From Thalassolituus sp034111725 (GTDB taxonomy: Bacteria > Pseudomonadota > Gammaproteobacteria > Pseudomonadales > Oceanobacteraceae), in NCBI RefSeq assembly GCF_034111725.1, contig NZ_JAWUWR010000033.1, forward strand, positions 1 to 64,000: 64,000 nucleotides of DNA, read 5' to 3'. This document shows positions 34,230-43,353 of the stretch, piece by piece; positions within the stretch are counted from its first letter, which is position 1; every line of letters begins with the position of its first letter. The translations under genes were made by a program, and so were the position numbers. Below the pieces are notes generated by a model. It was not told the DNA's origin, made no database searches, and worked only from the letters and a program-made list of their open reading frames with translations.

Positions 34230-35453
34230 TTACTCTTCCACCATATATTTGCGGTATTTCATCAGCTCGAACTTCGCCACCAATCCACGGTGCACTTCAT
34301 CAGGACCATCAGCTAAGCGCAAAGCGCGAGCCTGAGCATAGATACCGGTTAACGGGAAATCATCAGATAAACCACCACCACCATGAATTTGCATTGCGGC
34401 ATCACAAATCTGTTGCGCAATATTCGGTGCAATCACTTTGATTTGCGAAATTTCACTCATGGCAGCCATAACGCCGACCTTGTCGATAATCCAAGCGGCT
34501 TTAAGTACTAACAAGCGTGCTTGTTCTATGCTCATGCGCGCATTAGCAATGATGTCGCGGTTGCCGCCTAGGTTAGCAATCGGCTTACCGAATGCCGTGC
34601 GGCTTACTGCACGCTTGCACATCAACTCGAGCGCTTTTTCCGCGCCACCGATTAGACGCATACAGTGATGAATGCGACCAGGCCCCAAGCGACCTTGGGC
34701 AATTTCAAAACCACGACCAGGACCTGCAATCATGTTGCTTAACGGTACTCGCACGTTATCGAATGTCATTTCACCATGACCGAACGGCTCATCGTAGTGA
34801 CCAAACACAGGCAGCATGCGCTCGATTTTCACACCAGGAGTGTCAAAGTCGAACAACACCATAGAATGCTGCTGGTGACGATGCGCTTCAGGGTTGGTTA
34901 ACCCCATAAAAATACCGACTTTGCAGTTAGGATGGCCGATTCCGGTAGTCCACCACTTGCGACCATTGAGTACGACTTCATCGCCTTCAACAATTGCGGT
35001 TGCTTCCATATTCGTTGCATCAGAAGACGCGACACCGGGCTCAGTCATACAAAAGGCCGAACGGATTTCACCCGCCATCAATGGCTTTAGCCACTTTTCT
35101 TGCTGCTCGGCTGTGCCGTACTTCTCTAGCACTTCCATATTGCCGGTATCTGGCGCATTGCAGTTGAAGATCTCAGAAGCAATGAACGAGCGCCCCATAA
35201 TCTCGGCCAACGGTGCGTATTCAAGATTGCTCAAGCCAACACCGTGGGATTCATTCGGAAAGAATAGATTCCATAAGCCCGCGGCTTTCGCTTTTGCCTT
35301 TAACTCCTCGATGATCGGCAGTACAACCCACTTATCATCTAGGCTGTGCAGCTCGCGCAGATAACTTTCTTCAATCGGATCAATCTCGTTCTTCATGAAC
35401 TCAGAAACGCGTTTGATGTATTCCTGAGCCTTGGGGGAATGCTGGAAATCCAT
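34230..35453 (-). CDS. Acyl-CoA dehydrogenase, ACAD10/11-type
   Basis: The ATG at 35453 has AGGAG eight bases upstream and gives MDFQHSPKAQEYIKRV, a 407-residue flavoprotein. Typical family motifs: FCMTEPGVASSDATN (FAD and substrate binding), GRKWWTTGIGH, and MQIHGGGGLSDDFPLTGIYAQARALRLADGPDEVH in the C-terminal domain. The last one resembles the ACAD10/11 and LvaC group more than FadE. It is first in the leftward cluster, separated from the rest by 118 bases with a hairpin. Expected action is alpha-beta dehydrogenation of an acyl-CoA, or the phosphate-eliminating step that follows 4-phosphorylation. Confidence 0.88.
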   Translation of the reverse strand: MDFQHSPKAQEYIKRVSEFMKNEIDPIEESYLRELHSLDDKWVVLPIIEELKAKAKAAGLWNLFFPNESHGVGLSNLEYAPLAEIMGRSFIASEIFNCNAPDTGNMEVLEKYGTAEQQEKWLKPLMAGEIRSAFCMTEPGVASSDATNMEATAIVEGDEVVLNGRKWWTTGIGHPNCKVGIFMGLTNPEAHRHQQHSMVLFDFDTPGVKIERMLPVFGHYDEPFGHGEMTFDNVRVPLSNMIAGPGRGFEIAQGRLGPGRIHHCMRLIGGAEKALELMCKRAVSRTAFGKPIANLGGNRDIIANARMSIEQARLLVLKAAWIIDKVGVMAAMSEISQIKVIAPNIAQQICDAAMQIHGGGGLSDDFPLTGIYAQARALRLADGPDEVHRGLVAKFELMKYRKYMVEE

Positions 35454-35778
35454 TCGATTTCTCCTAGTGAATAGCAATAATTACATTGAGTGTACGCAGA
35501 GGATTCGAATAGATGAAATGAATAGTTGTTATCTTAAACTATTCTTAAATCATATAACTGTAAGTCTGCTACCGAATGCGTCATAGGGACAAAATCAGAC
35601 ATGTATACGGCATGAGATTCGAACCAATCTAAAGCGCAGCTAATCCACTCTGCACTTAAGCGGTGCACCTTACAAAATTCATAATCGAAATATTGACTTA
35701 AATTGCGAAAAACTCGAAGAATTTCTCAAGTTTTTTCTTATTTTTAAACATGGCATAGGTCATGCAAAGGTATTAACA

Positions 35779-35874
35779 AGTGAGCCAACGGCGGCTCTTA
35801 CAATTTAAAGAATTCTGGATAACGGCGTCCATCTCACGAGCAATTTTCTGCTCGTGAGAGGGCGCCTTTTTTTT
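35779..35874 (+). ncRNA. Candidate leader RNA or small RNA upstream of the channel gene
   Basis: On the plus strand a small hairpin GAGCC/GGCTC (35783-35797) is followed by a very strong terminator-like hairpin and eight Ts, all ending 60 bases before the ATG of the formate/nitrite channel gene. No plus-strand gene lies upstream, so the terminator must act on a transcript that starts in this intergenic region. It may be an attenuator or riboswitch platform for the channel gene, or a separate small RNA. The AACGGC loop of the first hairpin is only slightly like guanidine-II loops, and a second such loop is missing. Confidence 0.45.
35824..35874 (+). terminator. Strong terminator-like hairpin in channel leader
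   Basis: The outer stem GGCGTCC/GGGCGCC (7 bp, one G-T) and the inner stem TCTCACGAGCA/TGCTCGTGAGA (11 bp, perfect) are joined by a single bulged A. The loop is six bases and eight Ts follow. Confidence 0.85.
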
Positions 35875-35935
35875 GGCTGTAAGCTAAGAAATCCTAACGA
35901 TTGACTAACTTTTAATAACCCAATGAGGTGAGACT

Positions 35936-36745
35936 ATGTCTTATTTAGCTCCAGCGGAATTCGTCACTAAGATGGTGGATGCAGGCGAATCAAAAATCTT
36001 TATGTCGACGCGCGATACATTAATTCGTGCCTATATGGCAGGTGCGATATTAGCACTTGCGGCGGCTTTCGCCGTAACGGTAGCAGTACAAACTGGCGTA
36101 TTCTTAATTGGTGCAATTCTTTTCCCTGTCGGTTTTTGCATGTTGTATTTAATGGGCTTCGACTTATTAACCGGTGTGTTTGTACTTTGCCCTTTAGCCT
36201 TATTAGATAAGCGCCCCGGTGTAACGATTGGCGGCGTGCTACGCAACTGGGGTTTAGTATTCCTAGGTAACTTTGCCGGTGCTTTAACCGTTGCCTTTAT
36301 GATGGCCTTTGTTTTTACCATGGGTTTCAACACTGACCCAGGTGCTGTTGGTGCAAAAATCGCAGCGGTTGGTGAGTCTCGTACTTTAGGTTACGCCCAA
36401 TATGGTGTGGATGGCTGGTTAACTATTTTCATCCGCGGCATGTTATGCAACTGGATGGTATCTATGGGGGTTGTTGGTGCCATGGTTTCTACTTCTGTCA
36501 GCGGTAAGGTTATTGCTATGTGGATGCCTATTATGCTGTTCTTCTTTATGGGTTTTGAACACTCGGTAGTAAATATGTTCTTGTTCCCTTCAGGCATCAT
36601 CATGGGTGGCGATTTCTCTGTCGCTGATTATTTCATCTGGAACGAAATCCCAACGGCAATCGGCAACCTTGTTGGTGGTTTAGCGTTCACTGGCTTAACT
36701 CTATACACTACTCATGTACTGACTAAGCCAAAGCGTAATGCTTAA
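35936..36745 (+). CDS. Formate/nitrite transporter family channel (FocA/NirC)
   Basis: A 269-residue membrane protein with six hydrophobic segments. The family features are visible: FDLLTGVFVL in the first half, NWMVSMGV and the conserved GFEHSVVNMFLFP in the second. Such pentameric channels carry formate, nitrite or hydrosulfide. I favour nitrite because the next gene, a PP2C-kinase fusion, is also found beside nitrate/nitrite assimilation genes in Pseudomonas (near nasA/nirB). A GAGGTGAG ribosome site precedes the ATG. Expression may be controlled by the hairpin in the leader. Confidence 0.88.
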   Translation: MSYLAPAEFVTKMVDAGESKIFMSTRDTLIRAYMAGAILALAAAFAVTVAVQTGVFLIGAILFPVGFCMLYLMGFDLLTGVFVLCPLALLDKRPGVTIGGVLRNWGLVFLGNFAGALTVAFMMAFVFTMGFNTDPGAVGAKIAAVGESRTLGYAQYGVDGWLTIFIRGMLCNWMVSMGVVGAMVSTSVSGKVIAMWMPIMLFFFMGFEHSVVNMFLFPSGIIMGGDFSVADYFIWNEIPTAIGNLVGGLAFTGLTLYTTHVLTKPKRNA

Positions 36746-36780
36746 AAAAGTTGCCTGCCTTTAACTAAAAGACAGTAATT

Positions 36781-36814
36781 AAAAGCCTCGGTGAATTATT
36801 GCCGGGGCTTTTTT
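36781..36814 (+). terminator. Intrinsic terminator after channel gene
   Basis: The stem AAGCCTCGG/CCGGGGCTT (one G-T pair) with a 10-base loop is followed by six Ts, ending 15 bases before the start of the PP2C-kinase gene. Some read-through or a separate promoter is needed for that gene. Confidence 0.75.
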
Positions 36815-36829
36815 CTTAGGGAAATATTG

Positions 36830-38557
36830 ATGTCAAAGCATCTGAAAGTCACCGTTGGACAATGCTCCGATAAAGGCATTAAAGACATCAATCAGGACTT
36901 TCATGGTGTCGCTATACCACAAGAACCCCAGCTGAGTTCTAAAGGTATCGTCGTGGCTCTTGCCGACGGGATTAGCAGCAGCAGCGTAAGCCAAATAGCC
37001 AGTGCGGCAGCCATTAATGGATTTTTAAGCGATTATTACTGCACCTCCGAAACATGGTCAGTTAAGCAATCTGCGCAGCGGGTTTTATACGCCACTAATT
37101 CTTGGCTTCACTCACAAACACGCCAGAGCCAGTACCGTTATGATAAAGATAAGGGCTATGTCTGCACCTTTAGCTGCTTAGTTATAAAATCGAATACGGC
37201 GCATATCCTTCATGTTGGCGACACCCGAGTCTATCGTTTACACGATACTGCAATGGAACAATTGACTAATGACCACCGCTTGTGGATATCAGAAGATAAA
37301 AGCTATTTAAGCCGCGCGCTCGGTATCGACCAGCAACTGGATATCGACTATCAGAATTTTGCCGTAAGCAAAGGCGAAATTTATATTTTAGCTACCGACG
37401 GAGTGCATGAGTTCGTCAGTGCCAATGATATTATTGCCATCATAAAACAGAATGGCGACAACTTAGACTTAGCCGCTCAAACAATTGTCGATAAAGCTCT
37501 TGCCAACAAGAGTGATGACAACCTCACGATTCAGATATTACGCATCGACGATTTGCCTGATCAAGGTCTCAACGAAGTTCAACTGCAAATTACCGACTTA
37601 CCTTTCCCGCCAGAGCTGGATGCTCGCATGGAATTCGATGGCTACGAAATTATTCGTGGTCTGCATTCTACGAGTCGCAGCCATGTATTTCTGGCTAGAG
37701 ATATTGAATCTGACCAACGGGTGATTGTTAAAATTCCTTCAATCGATTTGCGTAACGACCCCGCCTATTTAGAACGTTTTTTAATGGAAGAATGGATTGC
37801 TAAACGAATAGACAGTGCTCATGTACTAAAGCCCATTGCCAATACTCGCCAACGACAGTTTTTATATGTGGCGATGGAATTCATAGAAGGGAAAAATCTT
37901 GCCCAATGGATACGTGACAACCCAAAGCCGAATCTAGATGACGTGCGCGACATTGTTGAGCAAATAGCTAAAGGACTGCGGGCATTCCATCGTTTAGAAA
38001 TGCTGCACCAAGATTTAAAGCCCGATAACATCATGATTGACCAAAGCGGCACGGTGAAGATCATCGACTTTGGTGCCACCTTAGTAGCCGGTTTAGAAGA
38101 GATGGAAAGCGCTGTCGACCAGCCATTAATTTTAGGCACAGCACAATACAGCGCACCGGAATATTTTTTAGGTGAAAATGGTACGGTATATTCCGATCAG
38201 TTTTCATTAGGTGTGATCACCTATCAGATGCTAACAGGCAAGTTACCTTATGGTTCGAATATCGCTAAAGCTAGAAGTAAAACGGCACAAAACAAACTAA
38301 AGTATCAATCACTGATTACCGATGACTCCGAAATTCCTGCATGGATCGACGAAGCTATCCGCAAGGCCGTACAAGTCAACCCCTACAAACGCTATGAAGA
38401 TTTATCTGAGTTTGTTTACGATTTACGCCACCCTAGCAAAACCTTCTTAACTAAAACAAAACCACCGTTACTGGAAAGAAATCCCGTTGCGTTTTGGCAG
38501 TCAATCTCATTTCTGTTATTAATTGCTTGGCTGCTGACCTTATTTTCTAAAGCATAA
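36830..38557 (+). CDS. PP2C phosphatase / Ser-Thr kinase fusion with C-terminal membrane anchor
   Basis: The ATG at 36830 follows AGGGAA and gives MSKHLKVTVGQCSDKG, 575 residues. Residues 1-245 are a PP2C-type phosphatase: metal-binding Asp46-Gly47, HVGDTRVYRL, ATDGVHEFV and DDNLTIQIL. Residues 270-540 are a Hanks-type kinase: Lys301, catalytic loop HQDLKPDN (393-400, with Gln in place of the usual Arg of HRD) and DFG (413-415). The last 25 residues are one membrane segment. One protein thus carries opposing activities. Genes of this type sit with nitrate/nitrite transport genes in Pseudomonas, so it may control the channel or assimilation. Confidence 0.88.
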   Translation: MSKHLKVTVGQCSDKGIKDINQDFHGVAIPQEPQLSSKGIVVALADGISSSSVSQIASAAAINGFLSDYYCTSETWSVKQSAQRVLYATNSWLHSQTRQSQYRYDKDKGYVCTFSCLVIKSNTAHILHVGDTRVYRLHDTAMEQLTNDHRLWISEDKSYLSRALGIDQQLDIDYQNFAVSKGEIYILATDGVHEFVSANDIIAIIKQNGDNLDLAAQTIVDKALANKSDDNLTIQILRIDDLPDQGLNEVQLQITDLPFPPELDARMEFDGYEIIRGLHSTSRSHVFLARDIESDQRVIVKIPSIDLRNDPAYLERFLMEEWIAKRIDSAHVLKPIANTRQRQFLYVAMEFIEGKNLAQWIRDNPKPNLDDVRDIVEQIAKGLRAFHRLEMLHQDLKPDNIMIDQSGTVKIIDFGATLVAGLEEMESAVDQPLILGTAQYSAPEYFLGENGTVYSDQFSLGVITYQMLTGKLPYGSNIAKARSKTAQNKLKYQSLITDDSEIPAWIDEAIRKAVQVNPYKRYEDLSEFVYDLRHPSKTFLTKTKPPLLERNPVAFWQSISFLLLIAWLLTLFSKA

Positions 38558-38572
38558 CGCTGAAGTCAGCAT

Positions 38573-38601
38573 AAAAAACGCAGCTTAAAGCGGCGTTTTT
38601 T
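38573..38601. terminator. Bidirectional intrinsic terminator
   Basis: AAAAAACGC and GCGTTTTTT close a stem with a small inner GCT/AGC stem. It lies between the convergent PP2C-kinase gene and the acyltransferase gene. Confidence 0.8.
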
Positions 38602-38608
38602 AAAACCG

Positions 38609-39517
38609 TCATTGATAGATCTTACCTTTTTTCTCATTTTTATCAGGCCGCGTCTTAAAGCGCTTATGTAGCCATAAATACTGAGAAGGATGTTCACGCA
38701 GTCTGCTCTCCAAAAAAGCATTTGCTACGCGTGCATCTTCGACTTCATCGTCACTAGGGATTGGTAATGGATCATAAGCGGTTAGTACATAACCGCTATT
38801 ATCTTCTTTCCGAAAATAGGTCATCGGAATAACGACCGCGTTGCCGGCCTTGGCTATTCGAGAAGTAGCAGTAATAGTTGCTGCAGGTACACCAAAGAAG
38901 TCGACAAACACACTATTTTTACGTCCAAAATCTTGATCTTGGGCGTACCAAAGCACATTGCCTTTTTTCAGCGTTCGAATAAATCCGCGAATATCTTTAC
39001 GGGTAAAACACTGCTGATATAAACGATCTCGATTGCGTTCCATGACATAATTCATGACAGGATTATCTTGAGGGCGATAACTCACGCTTACCGGCAAGAT
39101 ATTCGTCGTTAAAGAACCTGCCAAATCCAGCATTGAGTAATGAGCGCCTAAAAGCATCACACCACGACCTTCAGCCAGGTGGGATTTAACCTGATCAAAG
39201 CCAATGAACTCAGTACGATCAAGTAGATAATCTGGAGCACGAAACCAAGCCATCATGGTTTCCATTAAGCCAATACTGTTATCAATAAAAATCTGACGCA
39301 CCAGTATCGCTTGCTCTTGTTCAGATTTTTCCGGAAAGCAAAGTTCAATATTACGTTCAGCAATGCGGCGGCGACTTTTAGCAACTTTATGCAACAACAA
39401 ACCAATAACGCGGCCAATCGCTAACTGCCAAGCGTAAGGTAAAAACGTAATAGCGCGCAGCAATCCCAACCCCAGCCACACGAACCAGTGCTGGGGCATC
39501 AGTAAAGATTTAGGCAT
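38609..39517 (-). CDS. Lipid A late acyltransferase (LpxL/LpxM family)
   Basis: A 302-residue inner-membrane protein that transfers a secondary acyl chain to Kdo-lipid IVA. The N-terminal hydrophobic segment (about 10-45) is the membrane anchor. The catalytic HX4D motif is His126-Tyr-Ser-Met-Leu-Asp131, and WYAQDQDFGRKNSVFVDFFGVPA is the conserved central motif. LpxL and LpxM cannot be told apart with confidence. It overlaps the end of hldD by eight bases and is therefore in one operon with hldE and hldD. Confidence 0.88.
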   Translation of the reverse strand: MPKSLLMPQHWFVWLGLGLLRAITFLPYAWQLAIGRVIGLLLHKVAKSRRRIAERNIELCFPEKSEQEQAILVRQIFIDNSIGLMETMMAWFRAPDYLLDRTEFIGFDQVKSHLAEGRGVMLLGAHYSMLDLAGSLTTNILPVSVSYRPQDNPVMNYVMERNRDRLYQQCFTRKDIRGFIRTLKKGNVLWYAQDQDFGRKNSVFVDFFGVPAATITATSRIAKAGNAVVIPMTYFRKEDNSGYVLTAYDPLPIPSDDEVEDARVANAFLESRLREHPSQYLWLHKRFKTRPDKNEKKGKIYQ

Positions 39518-40481
39518 TCAACCAGTCCAAGTAGGCGAACACACCCTGTTCTACGTTGGCAAATGCATCGGTATAGCCTGCAGCACGCAATGCACTAATA
39601 TCGGCTTCAGTGAAGCTTTGATATGCGCCCTTCAAATGTTCGGGAAATGGCGTATACGATTTACTGCCTTGCAGGCCTTTTTCACCATGCCACTTAATCA
39701 CGGCATCCGCGACATCATTGAAGCTCTGGCAGTTACCTGTGCCTAAATTAAAGATGCCGCTTTGTGTTGGGTTTTGCCAGAACCATAAATTGACTTTGAC
39801 GACGTCACCAACAAAAACAAAATCGCGACGCTGTTCGCCATCACCATAACCACCGCTGCCACCAAACAGCTTGCAGATACCGTTGTCTTTTAATTGATTA
39901 TTAAAGTGGAAAGCAACCGATGACATTGAGCCTTTATGCTGCTCGCGTGGCCCATACACATTAAAATAACGGAAGCCAACGACTTGGCTAGGAAAGGCGT
40001 TATTGGGATAGCTCAGTTGTAATTGACGCACGTACTGATCAAACTGCCACTTAGAGTAGCCATAAACATTTAATGGCTTTTCAAACCGACGTTCTTCTTT
40101 GAAAACATCACTACCGCCGTAGACAGATGCGCTCGACGCATACAAAAAAGCGATGCCTTTTTCTAAGCATGCGTGAAGTAAGGTTTTGGAGTATTCGTAG
40201 TTATTTTCCATCATAAATTTGCCATTCCACTCGGTAGTGGAAGAACAGGCGCCTTCGTGGAAAATCACTTCAACGTCATCAAGCAGGCCATCGTCTAACT
40301 GCACACGCTGGAGAAAATCGTCTTTATCGAGATAATCTGCGATATCACAATCGCTGATATTATAAAACTGCTTACCATCGCTCAGGTCATCGACAACGAT
40401 AATATCGGTACGGCCTTGCTCGTTCAGCGTTTTTACAATATTACTGCCAATAAAACCCGCACCGCCGGTTACGATAATCAT
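39510..40481 (-). CDS. hldD: ADP-L-glycero-D-manno-heptose-6-epimerase
   Basis: HldD turns ADP-D-glycero-D-manno-heptose into the L-glycero form used for the LPS inner core. The 323-residue protein is an extended SDR with GGAGFIGSN (6-14) for NADP, YASSASVYG, and the catalytic Tyr140-x-x-x-Lys144. The KGSMSSVAFHF and DFVFVGDV stretches are typical. Its start overlaps the hldE stop by four bases. Confidence 0.95.
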   Translation of the reverse strand: MIIVTGGAGFIGSNIVKTLNEQGRTDIIVVDDLSDGKQFYNISDCDIADYLDKDDFLQRVQLDDGLLDDVEVIFHEGACSSTTEWNGKFMMENNYEYSKTLLHACLEKGIAFLYASSASVYGGSDVFKEERRFEKPLNVYGYSKWQFDQYVRQLQLSYPNNAFPSQVVGFRYFNVYGPREQHKGSMSSVAFHFNNQLKDNGICKLFGGSGGYGDGEQRRDFVFVGDVVKVNLWFWQNPTQSGIFNLGTGNCQSFNDVADAVIKWHGEKGLQGSKSYTPFPEHLKGAYQSFTEADISALRAAGYTDAFANVEQGVFAYLDWLNA

Positions 40482-41908
40482 GCTTCTGTCTCCTGAATTC
40501 GTTTTACAATCGCACTAGTAGAGCAGTTGTCTTTAAAGCTTAAAATAATAACGTCGCCACCATTTTTTTGTACGCACTGGCCACCGGCAACTTGCTCAAT
40601 TTTATAGTCGCCACCTTTGACTAAGATGTCAGGTAATACTCGGCAAATTAAGCGTTCAGGCGTGTCTTCTGTAAAAGGAACTACCCAATCAACACTTTCC
40701 AACCCTGCCAATACCGCCATGCGATGATCAATGGTATTAATTGGTCGGCTTGGCCCTTTTAAACGACTTACCGACTCGTCAGAATTAACCGCGACTAATA
40801 GCCGATCACCTAATGCTTTGGCTTCTTTTAAATACTGCACATGGCCGGGATGAATAATATCAAAACAGCCATTGGTCATGACTAATGTTTCGCCACGCGC
40901 ACGCGCTTCTTGCACTAAAGCCATTAAGGATTCTTCATCGAATAAACCAGCACCTTGCTGACTCTCGCTGCGTAGTTCACGACGTAATTCTTCAGTCGTC
41001 ACGGTGGCCGTACCCAACTTACCAACCACCACACCAGCCGCAGTATTGGCTAACGTCGTTGCCTGTTGAAAACTTTGCCCCGCCGCTAAACACGCCGCTA
41101 ATACCGAAATAACGGTATCGCCGGCACCGGTAACATCAAACACTTCACGGGCGCGCGTGGGTAGATGGAAAGGTTCTGCATCGCGCTCTATCAGCGTCAT
41201 GCCTTTTTCGCTACGCGTCACTAATACTGCCTGCAAATTATAACGCTGAATTAACTCCTGCCCCTTAGCGACCAATTGCTCATCGGTTAAGCACGGACCA
41301 ACAACGGCCTCGAACTCACTAAGATTTGGGGTAATTAAAGTCGCACCGCGATAGCGCTCGAAATCGGTACCTTTTGGATCAACCAAAACAGGTATATTTT
41401 GCGCACGCGCAACCGCAATTAGGCGCTGAGGATTACTAAGTGCACCCTTTCCGTAATCCGACAAAATAATCACACCTGCACGTTCAATTCGCTGATCGAA
41501 ATCGTCATACAAATTGCTTAGGTCAGTGGCATCAAATGCTTCTTCAAAGTCGAGACGAATCAACTGCTGATGACGGCTAATAATGCGTAATTTGGTAATA
41601 GTAGGGTGCAAAGGATGCTGCAAAAAGCCGCAATCTACGCCCGACTTTGCCAAGAGATCAGCTAAAGCTTCACCGTTTTCATCGTTACCAGTAATGCCCA
41701 GCAAATCAACGCCTGCACCTAGAGTCGCAATATTGAGAGCGACGTTACCAGCTCCGCCAGCGCGATTTTCGATATCTTGAATTTTAACCACAGGCACTGG
41801 TGCCTCAGGCGATATACGAGAGGTCGGCCCTTGCCAGTAGCGGTCTAACATTACGTCACCAAACACCAAAACACGGGCTTGATGAAAATCGGGAATGGTT
41901 ACATCCAT
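40478..41908 (-). CDS. hldE: Bifunctional heptose 7-phosphate kinase / heptose 1-phosphate adenylyltransferase
   Basis: I start at the ATG at 41908 (MDVTIPDFHQARVLVFGDVMLDRYW), which matches the family N-terminus and gives 476 residues, close to the E. coli length; 11 codons more are open upstream. The N-terminal PfkB-type kinase has NRAGGAGNVALN and the anion-hole GAGD in DVTGAGDTV. The C-terminal nucleotidyltransferase has TNGCFDIIHPGHVQYL (HxGH). It catalyses two steps of ADP-heptose synthesis. It leads the leftward operon hldE-hldD-acyltransferase. Confidence 0.95.
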   Translation of the reverse strand: MDVTIPDFHQARVLVFGDVMLDRYWQGPTSRISPEAPVPVVKIQDIENRAGGAGNVALNIATLGAGVDLLGITGNDENGEALADLLAKSGVDCGFLQHPLHPTITKLRIISRHQQLIRLDFEEAFDATDLSNLYDDFDQRIERAGVIILSDYGKGALSNPQRLIAVARAQNIPVLVDPKGTDFERYRGATLITPNLSEFEAVVGPCLTDEQLVAKGQELIQRYNLQAVLVTRSEKGMTLIERDAEPFHLPTRAREVFDVTGAGDTVISVLAACLAAGQSFQQATTLANTAAGVVVGKLGTATVTTEELRRELRSESQQGAGLFDEESLMALVQEARARGETLVMTNGCFDIIHPGHVQYLKEAKALGDRLLVAVNSDESVSRLKGPSRPINTIDHRMAVLAGLESVDWVVPFTEDTPERLICRVLPDILVKGGDYKIEQVAGGQCVQKNGGDVIILSFKDNCSTSAIVKRIQETEA

Positions 41909-42008
41909 CGTTAACTTCACACGAATTTTGAAAGGCGACATTCTAGCATATTGATCCAGCCAGTTCCGCTACTCAGTGTTTCATTACCTAGGCATATAAG
42001 CACTCGCA

Positions 42009-43325
42009 TTGGCTTGTGCTATGATTTGGCTCCCGTCGCCTGTCTTGATTTGGATTATCGTGCCTCGATACTTATACACCCTGCTTTATACTTTATTACT
42101 GCCGATTTTTGTTGCTCGTCTATGGTGGCGTGGTCGAGTAAATCCCGGCTATCGTCAACGCATATCCGAGCGTTTTGGTATAATCCCACATCGTCCAGCA
42201 GCAAATGGACTTTGGATTCATGCCGTATCGGTTGGCGAGACCTTAGCCGCAGCGCCGCTAGTGCGCCGCTTCATGCTACAACATCCTAATGTACCCGTGA
42301 TCGTTACCACCACGACACCCACAGGTTCAGAGCAGGTGAAACGGTTATTCGGCGAAAGCGTATTCCACATGTACTTGCCTTACGACGTTCCATTATTTTT
42401 AACTAGATTTATCAATAAGTTACGCCCAGGCTTGTTGATTATTATGGAAACCGAGTTATGGCCTAATCTACTCGCTAGCTGCGCCAAGCACCGAGTACCT
42501 GTGATGCTTGCAAACGCACGTTTATCCGAAAAATCAGCGCAGGGTTACCAAAAATTCAGCAAACTAACCGGGCCGATGCTAAGCCAATTAAGCCTAGTGG
42601 CAGCTCAGAATGCCGACGATGGTCAGCGCTTTTTGGCTTTGGGGCTGGCGGAAAACAAACTTGATGTCACCGGCAGTATTAAGTTTGATGTAACGGTTCC
42701 TGCGGGTATTAGCGCTAAAGGAGCAGAGCTACGGCGACAGTGGGGAAGCGAACGTCGAGTACTGGCCTTAGCCTCGAGTCACCCTGGCGAAGACGAACGT
42801 CTTTTAGACTTATATCCGCAACTGCTTAAAGCTTGTCCAGATTTGCTACTGATGCTGATACCACGACACCCAGAACGTTTCGAGGCAGTGACCAATGCTG
42901 TACGCAGTCGCGGACTCAGAGTGCAACGCCGCAGCAATGGCCCAGCAACAAAAACAACCCAAGTATATGTCGCCGACAGTATGGGCGAGATGCTGCAGTT
43001 ACTTGCCGCCGCCGATGTGGTGCTGATGGGTGGCAGCTTAATCGAACGCGGTGGGCACAATCCGATTGAACCAGCAGCACTAGGTAAAGCGACGTTGATT
43101 GGTCCTAATTACACCAATTTTGCTGCAATTGTGGACACCTTAGTGGAAGCAGAAGCGCTTGCGGTAGTCGATGCTGATGACGGCTTGTTAGCGGGTCTAC
43201 AGACATTTTTGGCCGATCCAGAGCGGTGCGCTGCAATGGGACGCAATGCTCAGCAAACGGTCGATGCGAATCGCGGTGCCGTTGAGCATTTAAGTGATAT
43301 AGCCGCTGGATTTTTGCGGCTCTAG
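42009..43325 (+). CDS. waaA: 3-deoxy-D-manno-octulosonic acid (Kdo) transferase
   Basis: WaaA adds Kdo to lipid IVA at the inner membrane (GT30 family). The reading is 438 residues from the ATG at 42009; a GTG at 42060 would start VPRYLYTLLYTLLLP and agrees better with the usual N-terminus, so the true start is open. Motifs: LWIHAVSVGE (catalytic Glu), PTGSEQVK, METELWPN, LANARLS and the donor-site region GHNPIEPAALGK. It is divergent from hldE, so the two LPS units share a promoter region. Confidence 0.93.
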   Translation: MACAMIWLPSPVLIWIIVPRYLYTLLYTLLLPIFVARLWWRGRVNPGYRQRISERFGIIPHRPAANGLWIHAVSVGETLAAAPLVRRFMLQHPNVPVIVTTTTPTGSEQVKRLFGESVFHMYLPYDVPLFLTRFINKLRPGLLIIMETELWPNLLASCAKHRVPVMLANARLSEKSAQGYQKFSKLTGPMLSQLSLVAAQNADDGQRFLALGLAENKLDVTGSIKFDVTVPAGISAKGAELRRQWGSERRVLALASSHPGEDERLLDLYPQLLKACPDLLLMLIPRHPERFEAVTNAVRSRGLRVQRRSNGPATKTTQVYVADSMGEMLQLLAAADVVLMGGSLIERGGHNPIEPAALGKATLIGPNYTNFAAIVDTLVEAEALAVVDADDGLLAGLQTFLADPERCAAMGRNAQQTVDANRGAVEHLSDIAAGFLRL

Positions 43326-43353
43326 GCCTATCACCAAGCCAGCTCGCAGACAT

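Larger units (their letters stand above)
35454..35935. other. Long intergenic region between acyl-CoA dehydrogenase and formate/nitrite channel
   Basis: No coding region is supported in these 480 bases. The right part carries the hairpins described separately. A TTGACT at 35693-35698 could be a -35 box for a plus-strand transcript, but I see no matching -10. Divergent promoters must lie here. Confidence 0.6.

Noticed and set aside
35600..35640. tRNA T-loop-like GGTTCGAATC on the minus strand
   Set aside because: One pair of the T stem fails and no matching acceptor or anticodon arm lies at the right distance upstream.
35779..35874. Guanidine-II (mini-ykkC) riboswitch
   Set aside because: Only one hairpin has an ACGG-like loop and it is not closed as in the consensus; the second hairpin has an ATTTTC loop.
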